Of a stretch of DNA of 64,000 bases, positions 34,643 to 48,371 are shown piece after piece. The position numbers and the translations under genes are program-made. This DNA comes from Gyromitra esculenta (taxonomy: Eukaryota; Ascomycota; Pezizomycetes; Pezizales; Discinaceae). Numbering within the stretch: the stretch's first letter is position 1; each line of letters begins with the position of its first letter. The notes beneath the pieces were generated by a model. The model ran no database searches. It saw nothing but the letters and a program-made list of their open reading frames with translations, and was not told the DNA's origin. The stretch lies in NCBI GenBank assembly GCA_038503075.1, contig JBCAML010000021.1, positions 620,001 to 684,000 on the forward strand, written 5' to 3'.

Positions 34643-37264
34643 AGGCAATGCGGGATATGCATATGGCAGCAAAGCTTGTTTTCCTACAAGGACGTGCTAG
34701 TTGACGAGGTTGATGACATGCGGGGTACCTTATGTATTTTGCACAAGCTTACCTTCTAATATAAACATCATGTACCTCTGCTCAATACTTTACTCGCTAT
34801 ACATAGTAGGCGCTCTCCAAATTGAGGGAGGCGTAGAACGTAGAAGCACCCATGGCTATGGCACTTGTAGAAATCTTTACCATAACGCTTGTCAAAATTC
34901 CGACTCAAGCTGATAGCACATACTTCCTAAGTAACGTTACTAGAATAGACTCTCGTTACTAGTAAAAATGGAGTAGTCAAGCGATTTCGATCAGGATTGA
35001 TTTTTTCACACGCCTCAGGTCCTATATATCGATTCATCAAATATCACTCGGACTCCACCGGCACCACCCTAAGGGGCCGAACAACCGTGATACAGACCAA
35101 CACACCAGCAAATGATAGAGAAATTCATTCACTCGTTACAGGATAATTGTATATAATAGTTGTAGTCCATAGTTATTATCAGGGCTCAAAGCGTGAAGCT
35201 AGATACCTGCTTATACATGCACTGCTTAATTTTCCTTTTTTAAAAAAAAGGTACTTCACTAAGAAGCAATGTGCTAGTCCCACTTTAAAGATGAGCTAGC
35301 TGTAGCCGATATGTAGATCTAATCAGTTCATAGGCGGGTCGATCAGTTAAGAAGTAACTACAGATCAGAAATCTAATAAATACAGAATGATAAGCCCTGC
35401 TCATACACAAATGCACGCATTGTCTGTATATTTAAACCAAAACCATCGACTACGATCAGATTCTGCTCAGGATGGTGCGGCTCTTTTGACAGCAGGCTGA
35501 GTTTCTTTTGGTGGCAGATATCCGTCTCTCTCTACTATAAGCATACATGTACCCAAACTCGAAACATATCGCCGAGTTCTTGGATCGGGCTGTTTAAATC
35601 GGGCTCTCTAATAATGCTACAGTATTAAAATAGTCGCAAAATATCCGAGCGTCGCGTCGTTTAGCCAATACCGCGGTAGACGCCCATTCGGAGATTCTGT
35701 CCAACTCTTTGGTCCCCCCTCTTTTTTTTTTTGCTTTTCCTAGTTTCACGTATGTACATGTAAGTTAGATCCTTGGCGTATTCTCCACCGCCTCTTCCAC
35801 TCCTAGCGCAAAGTATTTAGTTGATTTTCTTACCTGAAAGCTTATCCACCCTATATACCAGGACTTTAGTCAGCACACGCAGTTGAAGTAACCAAGCAAG
35901 TACCTGACTATTCAATTACAAATGCATCATAAATTGTCACTCGGATCAATACCCATCTTAACAAATAGTAGGTCAATATGGATAAAGACACAAGTTAGAA
36001 GCATCCCGGTGCGAATCCATTTTCCATCTATGCTTCAGGTGACGAACGTTCGTTATCGCACTTCTGTCCCTGCTAACTCGATAAGTTAGACGATATGCCG
36101 GGGGGGGCAACGTAACTTAATATCTGAGTCTCTTTATTTTCGGAAATATCGATATATCGGTCCCTCTAAAATATGGCAATAAGTGATATTCTATTCTGAT
36201 ATATGGGATCGTTTACGAACACTCCAGGGGCCTAGTACATATGCCAACAGCCCGCTAAGCTGCCTGCAGGTACCGGTAGTGGAGCTTCCATATTGCCAAA
36301 AATCACCTTGTCGGTTTTAAGTCAACTCACTGTGCCCCTTACGTTTTGTATATTAAATATTTCGATCGCTCGGAAGAATACGAACTCTCGGGGAAAGCAC
36401 GGTGCCGCTTGACATACCCTGTTACTAATCGACCGGCATTCGACCTCGGCAGTCGGGGAGTAGTATTAGCGCTTACTGTGGGTTGTGGGTTAACCAACTC
36501 GCCAATTCCGTACAATGTCACGCGATTTATGACAATTAAGATTGCTTTATCCACTCCTTATCTAACTATATTTAAACTCCATGATCAGTGGTCTCTCGTT
36601 TGTTACTGCTAGGCGATGTGGTACAGCAGTTGCACGGCTACTAATATGTATCCAAAAAAGAAATTCGGATTTTGCTGTTGGCCAAGCTTCGCGTTCAATT
36701 GTTCCATGTAATATACATCATCCGTAAGTACAACTCGTGAGAACCAATGACGATCATACCATACAAAAAAAGTAAAAAGTAAAAAGCCATTTTGATCACC
36801 CGCAGTCGGTATACTATTGACAGTGGAAAGAGAAAGAAAACCCCTTTTTTGACCCCACAAAAATAAAATAAAAAGCAAGACATAATAGAAAGAATGGACA
36901 AATAACACCTCCCCTAGTACATTCCGCCCTAGCAGTAAGTGGTGAACCTCGTAAAACAAGATATAAACCAGAAACTCAAATAAGTAATAATAACATCGCT
37001 GTGGCGGAACATCCGCCAAAGCATAAAAATATTTAAAAGAACCAAAAAAAAAAAAGATGAGATATACGAAGCGAAATTTACTCGTTCCATGGCCAATATC
37101 TCAATCTGAATAGCGCCGGTGATCCGTTATAATGCAAAAATAAGAAAAACACAAAGGAGAGAAACCCCTAAGCCCGTCAACCAGCCTGCAGTGAAAATAA
37201 TAATTTTGAGAGCAGTGAAAAGACCAGGGTGCTCATACACCCTTAAAGACAACCATCAAGACCC
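34643..37264. other. Gene-poor interval, no supported gene
   Basis: 2.6 kb with many stops in all phases. A 136-codon minus-strand frame (36609-37019) is Phe/Leu/Tyr-rich, overlaps AT-rich low-complexity DNA past the Zn2Cys6 gene and is not credible. TACATGTA occurs at 35544 and 35755. Confidence 0.5.
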
Positions 37265-40200
37265 TTAGAATTGCTCTTTCACATCTTGGTGTGGGCGAAA
37301 CGATGGTTGTAAAAACATGTCGTCCCATTCATATTCGTCCCCAAAAAAGCTGTCCAGATTCATCGCACCCGCTGTGGTTCCCGATATGAAATTTTGCCCC
37401 GTCATGCTATTTTGTATAGCGCGATTATTACCGTCCGCTCCTAACGGTTGTATGTTCGGACGTTCACTCACCATTGCTGCTCCCTCAGCGGGAATCGGTT
37501 CTGTTTGTCCTTGTAGAAGGTAAGGAGGCAATGGACCGAATAGCTGCACTTCCAAACTGTCGTAAGGATTGCCTTGTGACCCATTTGCACCAAAAATACT
37601 CTCTGGAGAAGACCCACCCCCTTGTTGAGCTCGCTCTGGTTTTGGATATGGCTGCTGTTGTCGTTGACTTATTGGAGTTGGATAATTGAAACTGAAAGCA
37701 TCGGGAGAGGGGAACATAAGAGCGTTGAGATCCGGCAACCCGCTACCGGAAAGGTGTGCCTGGAAAGACAACGGTTGCTGTGAATCCGGTGTACTGCGAG
37801 TAGAGGGGAACTCCGTATTAGAATACAATTCATAGGAACTCCTCCGATTTAAATCATCGGGTGTTTGATCCATAGGTGCGGTTCGCTGGAGTTGGATAGA
37901 CGTTGGTTGGCGTCTTGTATCAGCTCCCGGGGATCCAGGAAATGTCCTCGAGCGTCTGTTTGGAGGAGGTTCAGCGACCTCGGGAGAGACTGTACGGGAA
38001 GGGTTGCTCCAGGTTCCAGACTGATCACTGTTTGCTTCACCTGACTTCGATCCTGCCCTAGCCCGCTTTTTCTTTACCAAATTCGCTTTCTCTAAATCTG
38101 GTCTAATCCTTGTTGGAACTTTGTCGAACAGGGTCTACATAAATACGTTAATATTGGACTAGGGAAAATTTATTCGTTCCAGGAAGCATACCGCTAACGC
38201 CCCCGAACACCTCTTTGCAGCCAAGCTCCTATCCTTTAAACTTAATAGTAAGTCTCTCCCAGTTTCTGCATCGCCCAATATTGCCAATGATGTTACGTCG
38301 GTAGGATTCTCAAGGACGTAATACAGTAGAGTGATGATGGAAAAAAAAGTTGTATATATGGTAAACCAGTAGGCTCCGTTCATAATTCCCTTCTTTCTCA
38401 TTTCATCTGCTGTGTGAACGATTTTACGTGCAACGTCGACGCAATTAGTGGCACTGGCATAAGGTCGCTCATCATAACCTTCGTTCTTCGGACGTGAAAT
38501 ATAGTGTAAGAACGGACGATAAAGCATCATCTGGACGTGTGCATACGCCATTTTCAGCAAGAACTGAGCCCTGGATATCGTTAGCCCATCATTGCTTCAA
38601 ACGAAAGGCATGGCATACTTCAAAAGATTCTCTGGGGTATCTCCACCAAGTCTTAGTTGCATTGGTAGAGCATCGAGCCATACAATAAGGTCTTTCTCGA
38701 TTTCATGGACCTTCGAGTAGCTCACGCTATACCCAAACCGTTTGCCTGTCACACTTGCTTCTACTCCCTTTAGAGGATAGATATATTTAACTAATTTACC
38801 CATAATCTTCAGTAGTCTTGCGTGGGCGTTTGCAGCGGCTATCTTAGGCATTACGTCTTCAGGTTGTGGCCGAATCTCTTCCAGAGTAATGAACTCATCA
38901 TCCACTTCGGTGGGCATTTCCTGGTCTATATCTTCGTCTGCGATGCCTTTCGGTAGCCCCAGGAGAGCTCCAACGTATGTATCCATCTTCCTCACAGTCC
39001 AAAAGATCCTTTTCCGGACTTCTCGCTCAATAGGATCGAATCTTGTCTCTGGCAAGGACCGATGGAGACCTAACCGTACTGAGGCAGACAGAGCAATCCC
39101 AACGAAAGAATAACATGTTGACATCCTAGCAGAAGATTGGAGGAAGATGACCATCATAAGAACGGTTTGGATTGAGTGGATATCCCGGCAATCGGTGATT
39201 TCGATCATACGGCGACCGGCAGTGAAATATTTGGTCCTTGAAGTTGTCAATACTTATCCCTTATCACTAACGATTGGGGAGATGGCTCACCCTTCAACAG
39301 TCGGGTTTTCAATCCCCCATTTCGACATGTCACTAACGAAGAGGCATCCAACCGCTAATGACAAATACAGTAATGGTAGAAAGCTATTTTCAGCTTCTCC
39401 ATACATCCCAGGATCCATTTCGTATATCTGATCCATCATGTGATTGAATGAAGGTCGATGAACGAAACGCATTAGCATACAGGCATCATCTAAGCAAGCA
39501 TCCACTAGCACTTTTGCCGTCTCTTTCGAGGGCAATAAAACAGTGCTTTGTAAATTTGCGTCTGGAGAAGAGCTGATGGACGATTGTGGTGAATCGAAAA
39601 CTGCTGGGAAAGCTGTAGACCGTATCTTTCTTAAGGTGGTTACGTCCTCCCCAAGGAGATCACCGAATTGGCTGTTTAAGTGTGTCAGGAACGCCATTCC
39701 TGAAGAGTGACCGTGAAAATCCATGTGCCCACTCTCATCTATGTCTAGACGCCCTGCTGCTTCCACCATGGATTCTAGGAGGGAATCTTTCTCAGCCCCT
39801 TGAGAGGCATCACCAGGGCGATTACAGTTGCCATTACCGTTAATTTCTTTCAGTTGTCGATCTGCTGCAGCTTGCTGGATTCGTGGCAGCAGCTTGCCCA
39901 TATCAAAGTTGGGATGATTTAGGTCAACATCTGGTAATACTGCCTTCAACAACGCTTCGGTTCGCTGAAGTCGGTTCTCTAATGCCTCAATATACTGTGG
40001 AGCGGGGTTCCGTCTTCGATTCGAGGGCTGGTCATAAGTACACTCTAAATGACGACGAAACAGCAATCAGCGGGTTCCTTTTTCCCTTCCTTCCATGAAT
40101 TTCACGCCGAGACTATGCTCGAATAAGCGAAACATTGCATCATGGTGGTGGTTTTTTGAATACATTTCGGCTCTGGAACGGGGAGCGAAAAAGAAAAATG

Positions 40201-40544
40201 TACGAACCATAACTATAAACTGTACAGTGAGTACATGGCTGCTTCCCATCACACTTGATCTTCTTCCGTCGACATTCATCGCACGCCCGAGTAACCCTTC
40301 TACGCTTCTGTAACGGAAGGGGTGTCTTTGTGGGAACCGAAGATGCTGTGCTGCTCCCTGCTACAGACGGCGGCGCCGTCTGAACCGGCGGAGGCATGTG
40401 CTGCCAATTGGCAGTTCCCATCATGCCGGTATCATCATCGAAGGACTCAGGCGAGGAGTGAGTCGATCCCAAATGTGAAGCCGACGACAAGTCCATAATA
40501 ACTAGCTCTTTGGCGCTCAGTCCACCAGTCTTAACGATTTGCAT
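37265..40544 (-). CDS. Zn(II)2Cys6 transcription factor with fungal-specific middle domain
   Basis: Five exons (40544-40208, 40044-39291, 39236-38619, 38570-38192, 38134-37265) give 985 residues; the sum is divisible by three. The zinc cluster is C-x2-C-x6-C-x5-C-x2-C-x6-C (88-114), preceded by a basic QKRRRV stretch. The first intron separates the fifth and sixth cysteines. A linker and a Leu-rich dimerisation helix ([20 protein letters not shown]) follow. The fungal-specific transcription factor domain spans roughly 280-600 and includes [19 protein letters not shown] and [14 protein letters not shown]. The last 290 residues are Ser/Pro/Gln/Asn-rich and end acidic and aromatic (DEYEWDDMF), as in activation domains. 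It is a nuclear DNA-binding regulator; the target pathway is unknown. A second in-frame ATG at about 40496 is an alternative start. Confidence 0.93.
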
Positions 40545-43500
40545 TCAGCAACGATAAACAAGTATGACAAACGACAAACGAAAATGCCTCCTGAATGTAT
40601 GTATCTTCGCAGAACAGGTGAGAGTTGAAAGAAATAGTTCTAGCGAGAAGTTACGGAGGACTGAGAAGGGAGCAGGGGGGATAGTAGTCTCTGGAAGGTA
40701 TGGATGGTGGGGTGGCCTCTTCTTCTGGCAACCTTTGTTTTGCGTCAGATCAAAAGCTTGACCACTTTTTTTTTGCGACGGGGTGCTGGTCTATGTATGT
40801 GCTACCGCGGTCTTCCTTTCTGCATGTAGTGTAGGTAGGGGGAGCAACTATTAAAATCCCAGATTCTGACGTACGCTACCCTTTCTCCCTCTCAGTCACC
40901 CTTTTTGATCTTACTCGTCCACTTGTAACGCCGCGCAGTCAGAGGATATAGAAGATGTAGTTGGACAGAGCCTTGAGATAGAATTTCTGGCGTCCGAAGT
41001 ATGTATTTTTTTATTTTTTTTTCATCTGGGTCACACTGAATCGAGTGAACAGGGCCACTGCATTCTTGGACCCTTGGACTCTTCGTTTTGTCTTGGAGAG
41101 GAAAAGAGGGGACCCACCAGACAGATTTAAGCCAGGATATCCTCGCTATCCATCAAGCGGTCACCAAGCGAAGAGGGATGTTACAAGGAGACCCTGTCCG
41201 CGAACGAATGAAGAAAATAGAAGCCTCGTCTTTTTCATGATGCTGGACACAATTCTCCCAAGTCATGCTGTGCGCGATCCTCTAATTGACAATCAATCTT
41301 ATCACCCATCGATAGATACGGTAACCCTTCCCGCGGAGGAAAGTCTCACGGCATACATCGAATTTAGGTCACTCCTACGAAACAGTGCTTTGATAGGGTT
41401 CTACGAAGGGAAAGGAAGAAACCCCATAGAACACTCAAGCCAGTCATATGGCCCCCCTTTTTTTGCTAGGCAAAGCGAAAGCGTAGAGTAGAGTACAGGA
41501 TTTCTGCAACGTCCGATCTTCGCTTCGAGACTCCCAACCACAGAACTTTCTTTGAAAGTGTATGGTAGCGCAGACTAACCGGTGGCGTCCTCGTGGATTT
41601 CTAAACATCAGACCCTTGTACCTCGCAGACTTCGTAGCGGCAAACCAGACGCATCGGTTTCTCCCGCTTAGGACATCTCCGCGAAGCTCGTATTAGAAAC
41701 AATATATTCCTCGCAAACTTCCCCGAAGCAGGAATACTTCCTTAAAGTAAGCTTTTTCCCCCATGCTTCTCCTACCGAAAGCAAAAAGTCCTCGACGTAA
41801 TGCACCTGTCGGTTTGGTGGTTACGCAAAGGGTATTTCTGGACGAAGCTATGACATCACACTACACGATAGATGAGGTACAGCAGAATAGCATCACATGG
41901 GGTGATGGTGGTGGTGTGAGACACTGTTTATGATATGGCTTGCCTGTGTTGCACTATGTAGCAGAGCACAGGAACTGCAAGTGCTCATCGTCAATCGGCT
42001 TCTGCGATAAACATCTGTTGACGTTTGAATTGATAGACGCTTGGGATCGTTACTCCCAAGAACCGATTAATCGATTCGAGGGGAAAGATCCCGTTTCCAT
42101 GGCATGGGGGGAATCCATGCCCCACGCGAGAAAACCGCCGCGCCTGAAAGCTTGTCAACGCCTACCGCGCCCAAAGCTGCATGCAATCTACGGCTGATAC
42201 AGGAGATCAGCCTAAAACAATATCGATTGTCTTTGTCACTGTTCGGTAAGCCCAAGGCTCCAAACCCCGAGACCCTCGGCCGGTGACCGCTTAACCCCGG
42301 GGGGATGCAAATAAACTCAGAACTTTTCAACAATACAATAGCAGAGCGTTGCGAGATATCGTGTGTGTGTACGCGTAACTCAGCGATGCCATATGGTAAA
42401 ACGCTTGTTACTTAAGGGTGCAATAAATACTTTTGAGATGTTCTCGCTAGCAAGCTAAAATGTGAGAGAGCTCACGGGTGATGCTTCCTGTGAGACGGCA
42501 GTTCAAGTTTCGGGCGCCTAGCTACTAGGTGCTGGGAAAAAGCGAAGTACAAAAGTCGCTCACCCCTACCGCTGTGCTGGGAACACACTGCACAACACAG
42601 TAGTGGAGTGTGCCGCGCAACATTTCAGGCCAGGACGGTCTTTTGGCCGGGCTACTGCCTAGTGTCTCTGTGATGGTTTGACCCTGATCGCTGTAGCGTG
42701 GGCGACTGTGAACCACGGTGGTATTGATACCCAGGTAGCTTCTCGCAGGTGGAAAATAAAATAAAATAAAAGAAATATAGGCTATGTGTTCTATCTACTC
42801 AAAATGCTGCCGCCGTGTCCGGAAGACTCCGCAGCTGTTTTTGCCCTTTGATGCAGTTGAAAAAGTCAAGCTTTCTCGCATCACACGGACATGGATCAAA
42901 AGGGGATAGTCGGGTTTCTCACCGCAGATCCGGTATCAAACAAGCCTTTTACGTGTCCCCCCCAGCCAATATAACGGAGTGCAATTATACTTGAAGCGGG
43001 GCGAAGCAGAGGCCAAACCCCAATGCCGGATATTGAAATGTCCTATCCAAGTACCCAAAGGGGCTTGTTTACTGAAGGTTTCAGGGGATAACACAGAACC
43101 TCTATTGAAGCAACGAACCGCAAGTGGATTCAAGGGTCTCGGCTGAGGAGGCCTCGTCATCATATATTACGACGACTTTCAGCTCCCCTGGAACGGCCAC
43201 CAACTTGTCCTGTCTCTACACCGTCCCACTCTGCTGGTTTTATTTCCCCAGATTTCTGAGCGCCTGGCCCTTCGCTTCTGTTGGCTAATCTTTTGGCCGG
43301 CCCGGCAACATCAAACAAGGCCTCCCATTGACCACTTAGCATTCTAGAGCTCCAACCTCAAGAAACTTCACTCATTACCCCCAATTAGAACGCAGGACTG
43401 ATGGCCCTCAACTGACCACCCGCTTAGAAAATCCCCAAATCTCCGGGTCGTCACTAATCTGAGGCCATCATAGTATTCTTGTTTGACTAGAATCTTACAA

Positions 43501-43974
43501 TTAATACTATACATGGTATTGATTGGTCAAAGCAGTAGCAGATCCTAATTCGACAGGAACACCAAAATAAATATTTGTTAAAATAAGGCACGACGAGATT
43601 TACATCTAGTATTTTTTCTTTCCATGCTTGTGATTTGATGCTCGATTGCCACTATTTTGCTACCTAATGAGCGTTTTATAATGCATGGGTGGAAGCAATT
43701 TGTGCTAGTTTACAAGTTTCAGGGGTCTCAATTCATCTGACTACTCCGTTCAAAGGTGAATCGATAATAATAGGGGATCGCCTTGATACGAGGGACGTCT
43801 ATCGGAGATTCTGTGCTTTGCGACAAAAAAGCGAAGCCTCATTTAACCAAAAATATCCTTTGTCACAGCACCAAGTGCACGTGCACTACTATTTCTTTTG
43901 TTTTTTTAACCAATTTTGCTGAGAAATCACAAACCATTTTGTATGTTCTAGATTCAGGAATCGATAACACAATG

Positions 43975-44275
43975 ATCTTAAGAGATAAAAAAACGCAACA
44001 CGCTTCTGCTGGAATCCAGATGCATAAACCAGGCGAAGCGGGTAACCCAGTGTACCAAAAACCTCTCCGCCAATCTCATAAAATCCCCACTACTGAACTC
44101 CGACTCCCGAGGTACCTTGATCGCCGATGTGATCTTTTTATTTACCGATTCTGCCTCGGAACGCAAAAAACTCTCCACGGCCCGTCGCCCCACCCACTTG
44201 AGCTTCACATCCCCCGAACGCCCCGAAAAAGGAGAAAATAGCCGCAAACAAACAAAAACCCTCCAAGTTAAAAAA
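43975..44275. other. Patch with long open frames on both strands, possible gene relic
   Basis: About 300 bases stay open in two plus-strand frames and one minus-strand frame. The plus frame running through SDSRGTLIADVIFLFTDSAS and the minus frame through GDVKLKWVGRRAVESFLRSE both look coding-like. Only one, if any, can be real. No flanking exons could be joined with confidence, so no gene is called. Confidence 0.3.
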
Positions 44276-47200
44276 AAAAAAAGAAGAAAAATTATCGGAA
44301 ATGTGCTGATCTCATACCAAGCCATGAGGCGAAAATTACTCTTCTTGATCTAGCACTCTGAACCCTGTTATGCTTGGCCTCCAACGACAAATGGTCCGAA
44401 ATCGCGAAAGAGTGAAGGTAAAAGCAATGCCAGGCCGCGTAGACAAGACATGCAAGTTGTTTTCTTCTTCTCGATATGAATATGCGCATGCAGTGAATGA
44501 CAAATATCACTCAAAAATGAGGAGACCATCTTCAAGAGTTGGTTCCTGGGCGCTGTCATTGTCATACGATTGATAATTGTACGGGATTTTTTTTTCCTTG
44601 GCTCTTCTTAGCTTGCTGTATGTCGACAAGGTGGAAACTCAATGCTAGATGCACAAATCAACTGTGCAGGCGCCCTGTTTCCGAGAAAACGAGTTACAGC
44701 TCAGGGAGAAGCGCAGCACGACTCGGGTCATCGCAAGCGGCGACGGTTGCGGGATTATCTTGGTCCCAAGATAAAAAACGCGTACCATTGCGGCTTGGTA
44801 TTCCTTGGTCACTCTTGTTAGAATCTTGGGACTACTCTAAAGGACCAAACTAGTTTGCCACTGCTAACTAGGAAGTTTGGTTTTCGTACGAGTTCTAAGG
44901 AAAACCTTGGCAGATGTAGAGTAAGTACATGTAGGGATTGGTTATAATGACCTTAATTAATCCCATCTACGAGAAGTGATCTATTCTATCGATCGTTCCA
45001 TTTTAGGATTTTACGAGATCCAAATTCATCTATAGGCAGGGTAGAATAAACTATGGGGCTTTATCGTTACATGTAGTTAAGATCAGACTTACACAGCTAG
45101 CTATAGGACTGATTGTGGTCAAACCTTCTATGCTGTATATCATAGCCCATCACTCGGAATAAAAGCTATGTCTTGAATCAGAGGACTGACATACAATACT
45201 ACGTAAGCTAGTTACTATTGACTTGGATGCCCACTATAATCAAAACCGGGTATATAGAAGCGTTCACCCAGATTAGGGTTTGCTCCGACCCCCACACCCT
45301 CGGGATGAAAAGTAATCGTTCGCAATGCCTTACTGCCGGTGATCTGATGCAGGCCAAGCCTTTCTAACACAACTGTTTTTCTTATGGCTCGGAGTGTACC
45401 GGATCTGCTGCCTTTCGCCCCCCGACGACTCCCCGCTATGTCTTGCTTCTAGAAGTCAAGGCAGAACAACGTTAAGCTAACGACAGAATGAGTTTCACAT
45501 GCTGGTTGTCGATACATAATCCTCTCGGAATGGCCGCACTCATGCATGCGTCAGGACGGACTTCTCTACGGAAAAACGCTGGGCCTAGTTGAATCAGCCT
45601 TCCGGTCGCCACGGAGGCCTAAACGTTTACCACCCCTTCCCTTAGTCCTACGATAACGAACGATCGTAGGTAGACATGTATGTGGTAAGGTGATTGGCTT
45701 AGGCATCCCCCCCCAGACCCTCCCTTTGCTGTTATGCAAGGCTACATGTACTATCATGCAGTCACAGTCGTAAATTATATTAGCCATTCAGCCCTGTTGG
45801 TAGATACGTATTTGTATACAGTCACAACACTGTACAAGCGTATGCCGTAAATAGTGTTTTCTATGCGTAAATTGTAGTCTTTAGATCTTAGGCGAATAAG
45901 GTGCAGGTCTTATACATATTGTTGATCATGGATGTATATATTTGAATTGTATATTTACAGTACGAGAGAGCCAGGTAGATCTGATACCATACTACCAAGA
46001 AATGCCAACTTAATTCCAGAGGGCTACCGTATTCACTGCAGCAATTTAGGCTTAATCCAGTATCCTCATCGAGATGCCGCACATATGTTATACCAATTCC
46101 GTCCCCTTTTTTCGTACTGTAGTCGATATAAATATTCGAAATCATTGGCACCCTGAGTTATAGTGATGTGATGTTCTATTCATTTTTTTCTGAAATCCTT
46201 TAGTATTGTACTTCAAGCTGTGGGAGTGAAACTTCGGGACTTACATGTATTGCTCGTTTAGCATTAATCGCATATATGCATATGTATGTACCGAATGTGA
46301 TCTTATGATGATTTAGAAATGCATATGAAGTAAACTAGAAAATACGTTCAGCACTCAGGGTCGGTTCTCACGAGAAAGTAAGGTTAGGATAATCTGGATC
46401 TGATGTGGTTAGTAGATCCATAACTACGTGTATATAGCTAGTTAAAGGTTTAAGTCGTAGCAAAAGGCAATGCTTGCTGCATGCAAGTTTTGTCTAGCCA
46501 TCCCTCAAGGTTCTAGAGGTCTGCGACTGGGCTCTGGATCCTCGGGGGATCACGGCCTAAAATCCATGCTTGTGAGCTTAGGGTCATTAGAAATCTTTAT
46601 ATCTATGGGAAGGCTATCGTAGTTGCTCAAGACCCTTTTTTCTTTTTTCTTCTGGCTTTACATGACGTGCTCTACGGGGCTTCTGATGCATAGCGTAGAT
46701 CATTGACCTAACTAAAACAAGTATTGCTAGTGCTCTGCAGGAACGGTGATTTAAGTACGGGAAATAGAGACGGTTTAGGCTTTATGTTGCTAAGTCATCA
46801 AGTTCAAGGGTGCTGTGGCTATCCGCTAAGAGCGTTCGAAGGTTGAGAGAACATACTAGATCTGTCGAGGCAGGAGGTGAGAGCTCGAGACGCCAGGAAC
46901 TATCTGTCCTGTAAGATCACAATGAGGCCTTCATACCAGCCCTGACCTTAATGTATTATATGGGTTGACCCTTGACCTAGTTAGAATATGGCTAAGGTCT
47001 CAGAGGCGTGGTATATAAGGTAACTCTACAACACGCATATGCAAAGGGAACTTCCTGTGTGAAAAAAGCTTGTTTAGAGGAGCAATGTTTACTAGGCCTA
47101 GGGTCTGAGCTTCGAAGTTTTATTCCAAAATTCATCGCAGCGAACACCTGCAGGGACAGCCACCCCGCGCATGAAAGCTTGCTTGTTTCATTAGAATACT

Positions 47201-47760
47201 CGTTCTCCTAGGATTCACCACGTGTCGCATTGAGAGAAGAATATAGTCACAATATAAACCACTAAGTCACGAGTTCGACTCGTGGGGTCGGATGACTTAT
47301 TCACTTGGGCGTGGTATACATTGGGGCAACATTCCTGGAGCGTGTACGAAAAAAATCAGGATGTAACGTATACCTATAATTATAAGACTATATAAGGATT
47401 AAGATCTTCGTATAGCCTGCCTCTGGAAGCTAGGTGCGGAAGTACTTCGGGTTGCGGGTTGCGTATATATGCAAAAGAAGGCGGGGGGATGAGGTGGTGT
47501 ACCTATTCACAGGCGACAATGTGGGTAAAGGAAGGAATGAATACATTTTCAGGCGGGTTTACCTCTGCTGCCAGCCTTTTTGACACCTTCCCCGAAGATT
47601 TATCTGGTAAAATATTAGTTGTATCTGTATGAAGTCACCAGGAAGGAAGCCATCTGGTGATTTTTCAAGTAGATCTATTTATAATATAATGTGCTAATAA
47701 TATGACTGGAAACCCACAGTTTTTAAAACGTTACGCAGGAGTGGGTTGCAGGAAATATCT

Positions 47761-47799
47761 GGGGTAAATGTGGGGTAAATGTGGTGGTAAATTGTGGGG
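47761..47799. repeat. Tandem GGGGTAAATGT repeat
   Basis: About three copies of an 11-base unit, the last slightly changed, in the gene desert. Confidence 0.8.
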
Positions 47800-48346
47800 T
47801 GCATACGCCTTCAGTGTTGCCAGGGTGCAGATCCATCGTGAGCGACTCTACAGTTGCAAGGTTAGGCTTTTTAATAGGCCAGGCTTTATTGCAATTGGCT
47901 CACTCGGATGGACCCTCGGGACACTTAGCCTAGACTAGGGCATTATACAGGCCGTCTGATCTGGGTCTGCACAATTGACCAAATTTACGTATTATGATAT
48001 ATATCTGCCACATTCAAAAAATTTGGCTATCAAGATTTATAGAGGGTGATGTGGTTGTTTTCGAGATTTCATATCTATTGTAAGCCTATCGTTATCGGAC
48101 AGCTGGGCCATTATTATATGAGTTGGGCCGGGCCCAGCACCCGGTGGGATATATAACTGGTCAGCTGAGCTGGTACGAGATGATCACAAGTCCAGAGTAG
48201 CTCATTGGATTATAATTAAGCTCAATCGATCAAGCTAATATCTTCCAGATTATATCTTATAGCAGTGTTTTTGACATAATGGCCCACGAGGGTTCGTTGG
48301 GCAGATCACCGCCATAACCTACAGGTTGGATGCGTGAATGACAAGT

Positions 48347-48371
48347 CTATCTATCCATCTATCTATCTATC
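48347..48371. repeat. (CTAT)n/(ATCT)n microsatellite
   Basis: About six tetranucleotide units with one CATC interruption. Confidence 0.85.

Noticed and set aside
35881..35920. Possible second MITE end (AAGTACCTGA)
   Set aside because: Only a 10-base match to the inverted repeat at 49986, with no partner repeat or TA flanks.
36609..37019. 136-codon minus-strand frame
   Set aside because: Phe/Leu/Tyr-rich product of AT-rich low-complexity DNA behind the Zn2Cys6 gene; no coding pattern.
41045..41491. 148-codon plus-strand frame
   Set aside because: No recognisable domain, no splice partners and no promoter features; it stands alone in the desert.
47220..47300. tRNA-like T-arm (CACGA GTTCGAC TCGTG) near 47262
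   Set aside because: The stem and loop look right, but no matching 5' acceptor strand, D-arm or A box was found upstream within tRNA distance. At most a fragment.
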